NCBI GenBank assembly: GCA_963642245.1
Contig: CAVIFY010000008.1
Coordinates: 1 to 64,000, forward strand
Length of the DNA: 64,000 bases
Direction: 5' to 3'
Origin: CAG-217 sp963642245
Lineage (GTDB): Bacteria > Bacillota > Clostridia > Oscillospirales > Acutalibacteraceae
The stretch's first letter is position 1. Each line of letters begins with the position of its first letter. The notes below the pieces were generated by a model, which saw only the letters and a program-made list of their open reading frames with translations, was not told the origin of the DNA and did not search any database. Positions 16,085 through 25,621 of this stretch are shown piece after piece. A program made the position numbers and the translations under genes.

Positions 16085-17463
16085 TGAACCCCTTAAAGGC
16101 CAATGAAATGCCCCACCAGGACCCGCTGGTGCGCAACAAGAACTTTTTAGAAGTAGCCACCGGCTACGACGAGCAAACGGCTATGGACGAGGCGCTGCGC
16201 TGCCTGCACTGCAAGCACAAGCCCTGCATTAGCGGCTGCCCGGTGCAGATCCACATTCCGGATTTTATTGCCAAGGTGGCGGAGGGCGACTTTGAGGCCG
16301 CCTATCAGATCATCAGCGAGAGCAGCTCCCTGCCGGCGGTTTGCGGCCGGGTGTGCCCCCAGGAGCGCCAGTGCGAGAGCAAGTGCGTGCGGGGCATTAA
16401 GGGCGACGCGGTGAGTATCGGCCGCCTGGAGCGCTTTGTGGCGGACTGGCACAACAGCCACTGCAAGGTGTGGCCTGCGGTGCCGGAGCAAAACGGCCAC
16501 CGTGTGGCGGTGATCGGCAGCGGCCCCAGCGGCTTGACCTGCGCCGGCGATCTGGCCCGGCTGGGTTATGATGTAACGGTGTTTGAGGCGCTGCATATTG
16601 CCGGCGGCGTGCTGGTGTATGGTATTCCGGAGTTCCGCCTGCCTAAGAAGATCGTGGAGCTGGAAGTGAACGGCTTAAAGGCTCTGGGCGTAAAGATCGT
16701 TACCAATGTGGTGATCGGTCGGTCCATGAGCATTGACGATCTGTTTGACGAGGGCTTTGAGGCGGTCTATATCGGCTCCGGCGCCGGTCTGCCCCGGTTT
16801 ATGGGCATTCCCGGCGAGAGCCTGAAAGAGGTGTACTCCGCCAATGAGTACCTGACCCGGGTGAACCTGATGAAAGCGTACCAACCCGGCAGCACCACCC
16901 CCATTTACCACGCCCACAAGGTGGCCGTCGTAGGCGGCGGCAATGTGGCCATGGACGCGGCCCGCTCCGCCATTCGGCTGGGTGCGGAGGAAGTGCATGT
17001 GCTCTACCGTCGTTCCTTTGAGGAGATCCCTGCCCGGCAGGAGGAAGTGCAGCACGCCCAGGAGGAGCAAATCCGGTTCCAGACCCTTACCAACCCGGTA
17101 GAGATCCTGGGCAGCGACGACGGCAATGTGACCGGCGTGCGGTGTATCCGGATGGAATTGGGCGAGCCGGACGCCACCGGCAGACGCCGCCCGGTGCCGG
17201 TGCCGGACTCGGACTTTGTGATCGACGCAGACTGCGTGATCATGGCTATCGGTACTTCACCCAACCCGCTGATCAAGTCCACCACCGGTGGGCTGGAGGT
17301 AAACGCTCGTGGCGGTATTGTGGCAGATGAGAACGGCCGCACCTCTCGGGACGGCGTGTTCGCCGGGGGCGATACGGTCACCGGTGCCGCGACTGTCATT
17401 AAGGCTATGGGCGCCGGCAAGATCGCTGCCAAGTCCATTGACGCCTATATTCAAAATAAATAA
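16084..17463 (+). CDS. gltA: NADPH-dependent glutamate synthase-like oxidoreductase (NfnB/GltA type)
   Basis: This 459-residue protein is the partner subunit. Its N-terminus has two cysteine clusters, RCLHCKHKPCISGCPV and VCGRVCPQERQCESKC, for two [4Fe-4S] centres. Then come two Rossmann motifs, VAVIGSGPSGLTCAGDLARL (FAD) and VAVVGGGNVAMDAARSAIRL (NADPH), and the C-terminal FAGGDTVTGAATVIKAM flavin motif. Many genomes name it gltA although no large glutamate synthase subunit is nearby; as part of a pair with the upstream gene, an NfnAB-type NADH-dependent ferredoxin:NADP+ oxidoreductase is more likely. A clean terminator follows. Confidence 0.9.
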   Translation: MNPLKANEMPHQDPLVRNKNFLEVATGYDEQTAMDEALRCLHCKHKPCISGCPVQIHIPDFIAKVAEGDFEAAYQIISESSSLPAVCGRVCPQERQCESKCVRGIKGDAVSIGRLERFVADWHNSHCKVWPAVPEQNGHRVAVIGSGPSGLTCAGDLARLGYDVTVFEALHIAGGVLVYGIPEFRLPKKIVELEVNGLKALGVKIVTNVVIGRSMSIDDLFDEGFEAVYIGSGAGLPRFMGIPGESLKEVYSANEYLTRVNLMKAYQPGSTTPIYHAHKVAVVGGGNVAMDAARSAIRLGAEEVHVLYRRSFEEIPARQEEVQHAQEEQIRFQTLTNPVEILGSDDGNVTGVRCIRMELGEPDATGRRRPVPVPDSDFVIDADCVIMAIGTSPNPLIKSTTGGLEVNARGGIVADENGRTSRDGVFAGGDTVTGAATVIKAMGAGKIAAKSIDAYIQNK

Positions 17464-17474
17464 GCCTGTAACAT

Positions 17475-17512
17475 AAAAACAGCGCTTGAGCGAAAGCTCA
17501 GGCGCTGTTTTT
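17475..17512. terminator. Bidirectional terminator between gltA-like gene and capsule operon
   Basis: The 17-bp stem 17475-17491 / 17496-17512 with a GAAA tetraloop and flanking A/T runs can end both the plus-strand oxidoreductase unit and the long minus-strand operon. Confidence 0.9.
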
Positions 17513-17525
17513 CTATTTGTGCGAT

Positions 17526-19076
17526 TTATGCGGCTTTTTTCTTGATTTTCGATAGGAACATATGGATGATCTCTTTGTACTCCCCGGGGTTGAACAGCAG
17601 GAAGAAAGCCAGCACATACCCCACCGCCCCGCACAGGGCAATGGCGATGAAAAAGCGGCCCCAGCTGCCGTAGGTGAACAGCCCCTTGGCGGCGTACAGC
17701 ACCACGCCGATAACGGCGGTGGCCAGCACATTGCGCAGCAGGGTGCCGTAGAAGAACAGCCGGTTGCGGTTCAATATCTTGGCCGCATAGTAGGGCTGGA
17801 ATACACCGTAGCGCAGAATGGTGAAGGCGGCGGTGCAGCAGGCCAGCACATTCAGGGTCAGGGCGTCGGCCTTGCCCAGGGGAAATACCACTAAGATATT
17901 GGCAATACCGGCGGCCAGCGCCACCAGCACCGGGGTGCGCACCTTGTTGCAGGCGGTGTTGATCTGGATCAGCGGGAACGCCACGCAGCTAAACAGGTAC
18001 GGTATGGTGGTAATGACGGACACGGTCTGCACGATCTGCAATTCCGCCGGGGAATAGTTCTTCAGCCACAGGGCATAGAACTGATAGCCAAAGACGATAA
18101 ACCCGGCCACCGGGGTGGCAATGATAAAGCCCACCAGCCGCATAGAGCGCTTGGCCTCCTTGACCAGCCGGTCAATGTTGCCCTGGGCGTACAGAATGGT
18201 AAACTTGGGCGAAAACACCTGGGCCAACTGCTGCCCCAGCTGCAAAATGTAATTGGGAATGGTCTTGGAGGATTGCAGATAGCCCCCGGCGGCGGTGCCG
18301 ATAAATCGGTTGGTGAGCAGGGAGTTCAGCCCGGAGATCATCAGATCGGACAGGCTCTGCACCGAGTTCCACACCCCGGAGCGCAGCACTTCCGTTAAGG
18401 TCTTCCACTTGAACTTGCGCAGGTTCAGCTTTAAGTCCGGCAGCAGCTTGCGCATTAGGATATAGGTGGCCACATTCATATAGGCGTTGCAAATGAGGGT
18501 GGTCAGCGCAATAAAGAAGATGCGCACATCAAACAGGGTAAAGATCAGAATGGTCAGCACCAGCTTGAGCACATAGGAGAACAGGTTGCGCAGGTAGTAC
18601 AGGTCCATTCGGTTCTTTACAAAGGTGCCGCTGTTAAAGACGGAAAAGCAGATGCCGAAAATGTAGTTGATAAAGACGATGGCAAAGGTCAGCTTTACAT
18701 CGAACATCAACTCTTTTGGAATGGTGAGTATGTACTCCAACTTCCACACCATAAAGACGGCGCACAGGGTGATGGCACCGGCTAGGATCAGATTAGCGCC
18801 CAAAATGGAGTTGACATAAATATCTGCCTTTTCTTTATTGCCCCGGTGGTACTCGTAGCTGACGAACCGGCAGGACATACTGTTCAGCGCCAGGGTGAGA
18901 ATACCGGCGTAATTGACAAAATCGTAGGCCAGGCCGATAAAGCCGTAGGCTTCGTTGCCCAGCTTTTCCAGAATATAGGGGGTCAGCACAAAGCTGATCC
19001 CGGCGTTGATCACAAAGGCTGCCAGGCTGGTGACCAGGTTAATGGTGGTCTGCTTGTTGTCGGACAGGGTCTTCAC
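17526..19076 (-). CDS. Wzx-like oligosaccharide flippase
   Basis: This 516-residue membrane protein has about 14 predicted hydrophobic helices in the MOP/polysaccharide-export arrangement. The first helix pair contains SLAAFVINAGISFVLTPYIL and GFIGLAYDFVNYAGI, typical of Wzx/SpoVB relatives. It would move lipid-linked repeat units across the membrane. It is the last gene of the operon, overlapping its upstream neighbour by four bases, and a terminator lies 14 bases after its stop. Its place directly after a Wzy-like gene supports a flippase over other MOP exporters. Confidence 0.85.
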   Translation of the reverse strand: MKTLSDNKQTTINLVTSLAAFVINAGISFVLTPYILEKLGNEAYGFIGLAYDFVNYAGILTLALNSMSCRFVSYEYHRGNKEKADIYVNSILGANLILAGAITLCAVFMVWKLEYILTIPKELMFDVKLTFAIVFINYIFGICFSVFNSGTFVKNRMDLYYLRNLFSYVLKLVLTILIFTLFDVRIFFIALTTLICNAYMNVATYILMRKLLPDLKLNLRKFKWKTLTEVLRSGVWNSVQSLSDLMISGLNSLLTNRFIGTAAGGYLQSSKTIPNYILQLGQQLAQVFSPKFTILYAQGNIDRLVKEAKRSMRLVGFIIATPVAGFIVFGYQFYALWLKNYSPAELQIVQTVSVITTIPYLFSCVAFPLIQINTACNKVRTPVLVALAAGIANILVVFPLGKADALTLNVLACCTAAFTILRYGVFQPYYAAKILNRNRLFFYGTLLRNVLATAVIGVVLYAAKGLFTYGSWGRFFIAIALCGAVGYVLAFFLLFNPGEYKEIIHMFLSKIKKKAA

Positions 19077-20362
19077 CGGCTCTCGCCCCCTGTCTCTGTT
19101 GCCTTTTTGCGGGGCAGGTAGTAGTAAAGGTGGGCGTCGTACTCCACCATAGACCAGGTAAAGATCAGCCCCAGCAGGCGCACCGTGTCAAAGGGGCACA
19201 GGGACACGCACATACAGCCAAAGAACACTGTCAGTCCCAGCACCAGCGCCTTGCGGGGATAGTCCCGGCAGGTGAGCAGCCGCATGACCAGGTACACCAT
19301 ACGCCCCAGGGACAGCACCACCAGGCCGATACCCAGTGCCCCATAGTGGTAGAACATATTGCGAATACCCAGGTCGTCCAGGTACGCGGTGCCAAAGGGG
19401 CCAAAGTAGATCCAGTAGTTCTCATACCGCTTGGGGGAGAGAAAGCCCAGACCGAAGATAGGCTGGTCCTGAGCCACGCCGGAGAAGTACCGGGCGGAAT
19501 ACTGCCGAGCCAGGGTAGAGCCGCCGTACTCGCCGCTGCTCTCCGTAAAGGTAGCCAAAAACCGGGGGATCAGCCCGGAGAAATACAGCACCGCCAGCAA
19601 AATGATCGCCACGCAGACCATTACGATCTGCTTATTCTTGGGTCGCTTTTTGCACAGGAAGATCACCAGCGCAGACAGGGAAAAGGCGATCACATACATA
19701 CGGGTCATACAAATGTAATAGAGATAAAAGGCGGTAAAGGCCAGCAGCGCCACATATACCAGCCGCCGGCGGATCAAAGTATCTCGTCGCAGCAGCTTGT
19801 AAAAATAGTAGAGGAACAGCACACCGCACAGGGCGGGAATGCCGTAGCGCAGGCGCCCGGAGCGAGACAGCTGGCCCAGGTAGGGCATCAGGTCCCGACC
19901 GGCAAGGTTATAGACCACCGCACGCAGGGTAATGACCAGCATATAGGGGTAGGTGATCCAGCTTAGGGGCTTTAGAATGCGATCATAACCGCCGTCGATC
20001 TGGAACACATAGAGAAACAGGTAGATCAGCAGGAACATACCCAGGTAGCTGGACACGCTGATGATGGAGGTGATCTTTTGGGTGTAATGCACCATACCGT
20101 AGATAAAGTGCACCACATAGAACGCCGCCAGGTACAGCACAAATACATTGAGATAATTGTAGTATGGTCGCAGGGTGCGGTAAATGTTTTTGTTGATGTA
20201 GCAGTTCATGGCCAGCAGGGTGGCCACCACCAGCAGTCCCATACGCACATACCCGGAGTCTCGCAGGCCGGGAATATTCAGCAGCACAAAGTAGCCGGTG
20301 TCCATAATGGTCATCAGCAATAGGAAGTAGGTATAAGGACTGGTGGAGACTTTAAGTTTCAT
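19073..20362 (-). CDS. Wzy-like polysaccharide polymerase
   Basis: This 429-residue protein has about 10-11 hydrophobic helices and one long extracytoplasmic loop (about residues 265-330, with SSGEYGGSTLARQYSARYF and GLGFLSPKRYENYW), the topology of O-antigen ligase/polymerase proteins. It lacks strong sequence motifs, as is usual for Wzy, so the call rests on topology and neighbours: flippase downstream, glycosyltransferases upstream. AAGGAA precedes the ATG, and the start overlaps the end of the GT2 gene by 11 bases. Confidence 0.7.
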   Translation of the reverse strand: MKLKVSTSPYTYFLLLMTIMDTGYFVLLNIPGLRDSGYVRMGLLVVATLLAMNCYINKNIYRTLRPYYNYLNVFVLYLAAFYVVHFIYGMVHYTQKITSIISVSSYLGMFLLIYLFLYVFQIDGGYDRILKPLSWITYPYMLVITLRAVVYNLAGRDLMPYLGQLSRSGRLRYGIPALCGVLFLYYFYKLLRRDTLIRRRLVYVALLAFTAFYLYYICMTRMYVIAFSLSALVIFLCKKRPKNKQIVMVCVAIILLAVLYFSGLIPRFLATFTESSGEYGGSTLARQYSARYFSGVAQDQPIFGLGFLSPKRYENYWIYFGPFGTAYLDDLGIRNMFYHYGALGIGLVVLSLGRMVYLVMRLLTCRDYPRKALVLGLTVFFGCMCVSLCPFDTVRLLGLIFTWSMVEYDAHLYYYLPRKKATETGGESR

Positions 20363-21269
20363 TCGTTCGTTCCTTTTTCAGCAGGATTTTGCTTTTGCGC
20401 AGGTAGGTGCGGGCGTCCGCCCACTTATGGGCTTTGCCAAAGGTAAACAGCACCTCCAGGCAGCGCACCCGGCGCACGGTGGCCAGTCGGTGGCGGCTCC
20501 AGTGCCGGTAGCGGTGGAGAAAGTACAGCTCGGAGCGCAGGTTTTCCAGCCGGGTAAACAGGTTGGTCGCGCCCCCGGCAGAGGCGCCGTGGCAGTGGAG
20601 CGCCGTGACCATCGGGTCAAACCACAGGACAATGCCCCGGGCCTTGCACCGCTCAGAGAGAATGTACTCCTCGTAATATAAAAAGGTATAGGGGTCAAAA
20701 TCGCCCAGTTGCCGGAATACCGCCGTATCGACGGCAAAGACCGCGCCGGAGAGCCAGTAGACCTCCCCGGGGGCAGCAGGCTGGCGGCGCAGGGCCTGCA
20801 ATTTGGCCTTGGGCACCAGGTTGCGCAGATAGGTCTCCGTCCACAGATATTCCCGGTAGGTGTAGGGGCGCAGCTTTACGCTATCTTGCCGCTGCCCGGT
20901 GGGGTATTGCAGTCGGGGGCCGACGATAGGGTGACCGGCGGCAATATCCGCCGCCAGCTGCTGCAAGGTGCCGGGCAAAAACACAATATCGCTGTTGGTG
21001 ATCACCGCGGCGGTGCAGCCGTCTTTGCGGGCGCGGGCGAGCATTTGGTTGTTGCCCCGGGCGTAGCCGGTGTTCTCCTCGCTCTCCATCCAGGTAATGC
21101 GCGTCTCATTCGGAAACAGGGCTTGCAGTCGGGCGATCGAGTCGTTGCCGGAGCCGTTATCCAGCACATAAATATGGTAGTCCAGGTCTTGGCCGGTGTC
21201 CAGCACAGAGCGGATACAGTCGGCGGTGACTTGGTGTTTTTTGTAATTGAGAATGAGAATACCGATCAT
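20352..21269 (-). CDS. Family 2 glycosyltransferase
   Basis: The 305-residue protein starts MIGILILNYKKHQVTADCIR and has LDNGSGNDS, EENTGYARGNNQML and ITNSDIVFLPGTL, the DxD-like NSD of WecB/rhamnosyl-type GT2 enzymes, then WLSGAVFAVDTAVF and DFDPYTFLYYEEYIL. This set matches Wbbl/rhamnosyltransferase-like GT2 proteins that extend lipid-linked repeat units. It is cytoplasmic with no membrane segment. It overlaps the upstream gene by four bases. The transferred sugar is unknown. Confidence 0.88.
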   Translation of the reverse strand: MIGILILNYKKHQVTADCIRSVLDTGQDLDYHIYVLDNGSGNDSIARLQALFPNETRITWMESEENTGYARGNNQMLARARKDGCTAAVITNSDIVFLPGTLQQLAADIAAGHPIVGPRLQYPTGQRQDSVKLRPYTYREYLWTETYLRNLVPKAKLQALRRQPAAPGEVYWLSGAVFAVDTAVFRQLGDFDPYTFLYYEEYILSERCKARGIVLWFDPMVTALHCHGASAGGATNLFTRLENLRSELYFLHRYRHWSRHRLATVRRVRCLEVLFTFGKAHKWADARTYLRKSKILLKKERTNET

Positions 21270-22444
21270 AGCTTATCTCGCAGTTTGGGGATCTTGCGGC
21301 ACAGGGCCAGCAGCGGCGGGCAGTGCCGAATGGTGTGGCGCAGGCGCAGGGTGCGCCGCTTTTTTTCATTGCAATGGGCAATGGCATAGGCTGCGCCCTT
21401 TTTGCCGTACAGGCTGTGGAACCGCCGGGCAGCGGGACTGTCCGGGGTGGGGTGGCGCAGCTGGTGATTGTTTTTGAACGCTTCCGCCGGGGTGCGCAGG
21501 GTGGTTGCCAGCGCCGGGGCGCAGGCGTTCAGCAGTGCTTGGCCCTTGTCTGTGTGGACCAAGATCAGGGACAGGCCCTTTTTTAACTCCGCAGCCGCAT
21601 TTGGGTAGGGTGTTTCCTCCCCAATGCCCCAAAAGTCGCCCAGAGTCAGGTCGGCCACTCGCTTTTCCGTGGCGTAGGGGCAGGTGTAGCAGCCGGTGCG
21701 GTACAGGTAGCCCTCCATAAAGCCGTTGTAGTACAGGCTGTTCTTCAGATCCATACGGCGCAGCACGCCGCCGTCCCGGTCATAGGCTTTCATCACCCAG
21801 CCGTCCCGGTCTCGGAAAGTCAGGCGGGCAATGGATGCCGGGTCCACTTCCGTTTGCAGGTAGGCGTTTAAGGTGTCTGCCTCCGGCACGCCGTGGCACA
21901 CCAGATCGCAGGTGGTCAGTCCCGGCGGGTCCGTTCCCAGGTAGGCGTACAGCCCTGCCACCTGGCAGGGGGTGCCGGTAAAGAGCACTTGCCGCCCGGC
22001 TTTCAGGTCCGTCGCTGCTTGGCGGTAGGCACTGCCGGTGGCTGCGTGCACATATTTGCTGCCTTGCAGTCGGGGCAAGTCGGCCGGTGTATCCACCCGC
22101 ACCAGTTCCACTGTGGTGGGGGCGGTAAAGGCAGCACCGTAGGCACAGCCGCCGCTTTCCACCACTTGCCGCGCCAGCACAGCCGCCGCCCCGCCGGAGG
22201 CGGAACTTTGGCGCACCCGGGCATCTGCCGCATAGGCAGCCAGCGCCGTGGTGCTTTCTCGCAGCACAGGCGGGTGGAGCACCGGGCAAATACGGCTACA
22301 CTTGCCGCAGTGGGTGCAGCGGCTCTGGTCGATCACCGCCACCCGGTCACCGGCGCTGTTCAGCGCCAGGGTAATGCAGCCTGCCGGGCAGGCGCTTTGG
22401 CAGGCGCCGCAGTCGGTGCAGCGCACTTCCGGGCAGATGGTCAT
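21266..22444 (-). CDS. Coenzyme F420 hydrogenase/dehydrogenase beta-subunit-like Fe-S protein
   Basis: The 392-residue protein begins with two ferredoxin-type [4Fe-4S] motifs, CTDCGACQSACPAGC and CTHCGKCSRICPV. It continues with the FrhB-like domain (SSASGGAAAVLARQ, FTGTPCQVAGLYAYL, LVCHGVP, DFWGIGEE). Such proteins often accompany pyruvyl transferases in capsule clusters, as here where its start overlaps the stop of the pyruvyl transferase gene by four bases. They probably carry out a redox step on a sugar or glycan precursor, but the reaction is not established. Confidence 0.85.
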   Translation of the reverse strand: MTICPEVRCTDCGACQSACPAGCITLALNSAGDRVAVIDQSRCTHCGKCSRICPVLHPPVLRESTTALAAYAADARVRQSSASGGAAAVLARQVVESGGCAYGAAFTAPTTVELVRVDTPADLPRLQGSKYVHAATGSAYRQAATDLKAGRQVLFTGTPCQVAGLYAYLGTDPPGLTTCDLVCHGVPEADTLNAYLQTEVDPASIARLTFRDRDGWVMKAYDRDGGVLRRMDLKNSLYYNGFMEGYLYRTGCYTCPYATEKRVADLTLGDFWGIGEETPYPNAAAELKKGLSLILVHTDKGQALLNACAPALATTLRTPAEAFKNNHQLRHPTPDSPAARRFHSLYGKKGAAYAIAHCNEKKRRTLRLRHTIRHCPPLLALCRKIPKLRDKL

Positions 22445-23544
22445 CGGGCAGTCAGTCCTTCCTGTAAGAATGTGCGGCTCTCTGCCACGGCACGGTCCAG
22501 AGGGGTCGGGTCCCGGTGCAGAGGCGCGGTGTTGATCTCTCCCGCCCGATCACAGGGCAGGTAACGCTCTGCCACACCTGCCGTTTGCAGCAGCGTGGCA
22601 ATGCGAGGGTCGGTATAGTAGGCGGCGCCCCGCTTGGCCTTTAGGGCATAAAAGGGGGTGCCAAAGCGCAGGGCAAATACGGTGCCGTGGAATGAGGTGC
22701 TCAGCACCAGCTTGGCCCCTTTGACCAGCGCCAAAAAGTCGCCGGGGGTCTGGTGCCGGGCCAGGCGAAAGCCGTAGCCCAGGGCACGGTAGGTCTTGTT
22801 GCCGGTAAAGAGAATGTACACCGGCAGGTGCAGCCGCCGGGCGGTCTGCTGCACGGTGCGGCACACCTCCGGCGGGTAATCAATGGAATAGAAAAACAGG
22901 TAATCGCCCCCGGGCGCCGTGCCCAGAATGGGGGCAAAGTCTTGCTCCGCAGGCAGCAGGGTAGGGTCCAGCACCACCTTTGGGGTGCGGCCGGTCAGCT
23001 GTTCGATCACCGCCACGCTCTCCTGCTCCCGCACAGACAGGGCGCCAAAGTCCGCCAGCAGGCTTTTTAAGTCCACATTGGCAAATGTCGCGGCGGTGGC
23101 GCTGCGCAGGCTGGGGGCGTAGCTGATTTTTTGCGCTGCAAAGTCCGGGGCAAAAAAGTGGGTGGAAAAGTCCAGGGACCCGGGGTTCCAAATCTGGTCG
23201 GAGCCGCAGACCACCGCCCGGTAGTCCTCCCGGTGGGCGGCAAAGTCCGCCCGGGTTTGTATTGGTGCGCTCTTGGGCAGAGCGCCGATAAAGTCCCGAA
23301 AGGCCGCCTTGCGCCGCAGCAGATAGGGCAGCAGCAGGCAGGCCCGCAGGTTTTTGACGATATTTTTAATAGATCTGGGCGGCAAAAACAGGGCGTACAG
23401 GTCCTGTTGCGCCCGGTTGGAATAGTCGATCAGTTCCGCCCGGCAGCCGGGCAGGGTGTTGATCTGCTGGCACAGCGCCCAGGCTTGGAGCACGGAGCCG
23501 TAATTTTCACTTCGATGAAAGGTTAAAATGCCGATTTTGTCCAT
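22441..23544 (-). CDS. Polysaccharide pyruvyl transferase family protein
   Basis: This 367-residue protein is WcaK/CsaB-like. It has ILTFHRSENYGSVLQAWAL at the start, VCGSDQIWNPG near residue 110-120, SVREQES, VLDPTLL and a C-terminal LVLSTSFHGTVFALRFGTPF loop, all characteristic of the family that adds ketal-linked pyruvate from phosphoenolpyruvate to sugars. Pyruvylation gives negative charge to the polymer. It forms a pair with the F420-hydrogenase-like protein downstream and has a four-base gap to the upstream glycosyltransferase. Confidence 0.9.
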   Translation of the reverse strand: MDKIGILTFHRSENYGSVLQAWALCQQINTLPGCRAELIDYSNRAQQDLYALFLPPRSIKNIVKNLRACLLLPYLLRRKAAFRDFIGALPKSAPIQTRADFAAHREDYRAVVCGSDQIWNPGSLDFSTHFFAPDFAAQKISYAPSLRSATAATFANVDLKSLLADFGALSVREQESVAVIEQLTGRTPKVVLDPTLLPAEQDFAPILGTAPGGDYLFFYSIDYPPEVCRTVQQTARRLHLPVYILFTGNKTYRALGYGFRLARHQTPGDFLALVKGAKLVLSTSFHGTVFALRFGTPFYALKAKRGAAYYTDPRIATLLQTAGVAERYLPCDRAGEINTAPLHRDPTPLDRAVAESRTFLQEGLTAR

Positions 23545-23548
23545 AATT

Positions 23549-24646
23549 TTACTGCTCTTGGTACAGCGCTTCCAGCTGCGCTACCGTTCGTTCGATGGAA
23601 AAAAGTTCTGCCTTTTGCCGGGCGTTGTTGCACAGGGTGCGCCAGTGGTGCGGTTCTTTGGTAAAGAGCTCCAGCGCCCGGTGGATCCCCTGAGTCAGAG
23701 CGTCGGCGCTGACTTCTGTGGTTAAAAAGCCGTCGATCTCCGGTCCGATGATCTCCGGTATGGCGCCCTTAGGAAAGGCCAGACAGGGCACGCCGCTGGC
23801 CATGGCCTCGATCAGTGTAATGCCAAATCCCTCCTCACAGGTGGCCGGGTGCACAAACAGATCGGCCCCTTGCAGCAGCCGGGGCACATCGGTGCGGCTG
23901 CCCAGGAACTGCACTTTATCTTCCAGGTGCAGCCGGGTACTCAGCGCTTGCATTTGCTCTGTATAGCCGCCGTGGTCGGAGCCAACCAGCGTAAGCGTGA
24001 TGGGGGCGTCCGCCGGGCAGGCGGCCAGCGCCTGCAGCAGCAGGTCAATGCCCTTGTCCTTAAATATACGCCCCACATAGATCAGCCGCATAGGTGTGTC
24101 CGTATGTGGCGGGTGGGGGGCAAAGCGGCGCAGGTCCGTGCCGTTGTAGACCACCTGCATTTTGTCCTTTGGCAGGCGGTAGCGGCGCAGATAGCTCTTT
24201 GCCACCGAGTGAGAGATAGCCACGATCCCCGCAGAATGCCGGGCGGCGCTGCGCAGCAGCCGGGCGTAAACCCACTCTTTGATCCCTTTGTCCGTGCCGT
24301 AATAGGCGTTGGCGTGGAGATACAGCAAAAAGCGCACATTCTTCAGCCGACGGGCAGCGTAAATATGCACAAAGCGGGTGTAGGGCGAGCCGGAATGGTC
24401 TACCACCACATCAATTCGCTTTTCTTTGCAGTAGCGCACCAGGTCGGCCGCCGCCTGGAGCGGGTGGCCCTTGGCGCCGGTGGCCACTTGCACCGTGCCA
24501 CCGTGGGCGGCAATATCCTCTGCAATGCTGCCCCCGGCAAAGAGAAAGTAAAAATGATTTTGATGTTGCGAATAGGTGTTGATGTCGCGGCACAGGCTCA
24601 CAATGCCGCCCGGGCCGCCGCTGAGTTGCAGGTGTAAGATGTTCAT
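23549..24646 (-). CDS. Family 4 glycosyltransferase
   Basis: This 365-residue GT-B enzyme starts MNILHLQLSGGPGGIVSLCR. Its C-terminal nucleotide-sugar site has YVGRIFKDKGIDLLLQAL, then VHPATCEEGFGITLIEAMASG with the EGFG/E motif of GT4 and PEIIG. It likely transfers one sugar of the repeat unit in the cytoplasm. Its start overlaps the stop of the upstream DUF6625 gene by four bases. Specificity cannot be assigned. Confidence 0.9.
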   Translation of the reverse strand: MNILHLQLSGGPGGIVSLCRDINTYSQHQNHFYFLFAGGSIAEDIAAHGGTVQVATGAKGHPLQAAADLVRYCKEKRIDVVVDHSGSPYTRFVHIYAARRLKNVRFLLYLHANAYYGTDKGIKEWVYARLLRSAARHSAGIVAISHSVAKSYLRRYRLPKDKMQVVYNGTDLRRFAPHPPHTDTPMRLIYVGRIFKDKGIDLLLQALAACPADAPITLTLVGSDHGGYTEQMQALSTRLHLEDKVQFLGSRTDVPRLLQGADLFVHPATCEEGFGITLIEAMASGVPCLAFPKGAIPEIIGPEIDGFLTTEVSADALTQGIHRALELFTKEPHHWRTLCNNARQKAELFSIERTVAQLEALYQEQ

Positions 24647-25611
24647 TTTACCAGCCGCTCCTTTATGCGGATACCGGCCTTTTGCACCTTGCGGCGCAGA
24701 TCCAGCCGCTGCCGATGGCGGCGCTGCTTTTCGTCCGCCGCCGGGTCCAGGGCGTTGTAGCGGGCAATGTCTGCCCGGGTGGTGGCCCCGGTTTTCGGCT
24801 CATAGCCGGTTTTGCCGATAAAATAGGTGTCTGCCATCGGGTCAATGTGCAGCGGCAGGCGGCGGGAACTGATGTGGATATAGATGAATTCGTCTGTCAG
24901 CCACCAGCCGTCCCGGTAGGCGTCCCGCAGCACCCGGCCCCGGTCGTAGTAAAAGATCTGCTCTTGGTAGTTGGGGTGCAGTCGGGTCTCACCGGTGGTG
25001 TAGATCCCGGTGATGGCCAGCCGATCGCTGGCCTTGGTAATGTCCGCATAGTCCTGACGATCGTAGAAAGGCAGCCCCAGCGCCTTATATTTGGCGGCAA
25101 TGCCCTCCACCTCGTCAAAGACGGTGATCTCCCGGGTGGTGAACGCCTTGCGGTAGTCCATACCTACCTTTTGGCGGTAGACGGCGTTGTTCTCCGGCGT
25201 GTTGCGGTAGAGGGACAGGTGGCCAAAGGCGTAGAACTTGTCATACTTTTGCAGCCTGTCCTCGGTAAAGTACGCTCGCAGATCGCCGAACACCAGGTCC
25301 ATATCCCCATAGCCCCAAAAGTCGTAGTCCTCCAGCTCCGGCGCAAAGATCTCGCCGTAGGCGGGCTTGTAGTCGCACAGCTTGTAGGGGGTGTGCAGGG
25401 TGATGGCAAAGTCAAAGCACCCGGCCACGCGGCGTTGCAGCGCCGCAAAGGTGGTGGGGTGCAGGTGCATATTCTCCGGCAGGTGGGCCGGTGTGTCGTC
25501 CGTAAACAGCAAAAAATCTACGGTAGCATTGCGCCGACAGCTTTCCGCAAACAGGGGAAAGTTCTCCGGCAGCTTGCCAAAATAGCAAAGAATAATGGCA
25601 ATTTTGGTCAT
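24643..25611 (-). CDS. DUF6625-like putative glycosyltransferase
   Basis: The 322-residue protein starts MTKIAIILCYFGKLPENFPL and has FDFAITLHTPYKLCDYKPAYGEIF and then YDFWGYGDMDLVFGDLR. The WGYGDMDLVFGD block resembles a DxD metal site. I associate this pattern with DUF6625, a family found in capsule clusters and thought to be glycosyltransferases. No membrane segment is visible. It lies between the radical SAM gene and a GT4. Family membership is from memory of the motif, and function is inferred from context. Confidence 0.65.
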   Translation of the reverse strand: MTKIAIILCYFGKLPENFPLFAESCRRNATVDFLLFTDDTPAHLPENMHLHPTTFAALQRRVAGCFDFAITLHTPYKLCDYKPAYGEIFAPELEDYDFWGYGDMDLVFGDLRAYFTEDRLQKYDKFYAFGHLSLYRNTPENNAVYRQKVGMDYRKAFTTREITVFDEVEGIAAKYKALGLPFYDRQDYADITKASDRLAITGIYTTGETRLHPNYQEQIFYYDRGRVLRDAYRDGWWLTDEFIYIHISSRRLPLHIDPMADTYFIGKTGYEPKTGATTRADIARYNALDPAADEKQRRHRQRLDLRRKVQKAGIRIKERLVK

Positions 25612-25621
25612 AGGCGGCCCC

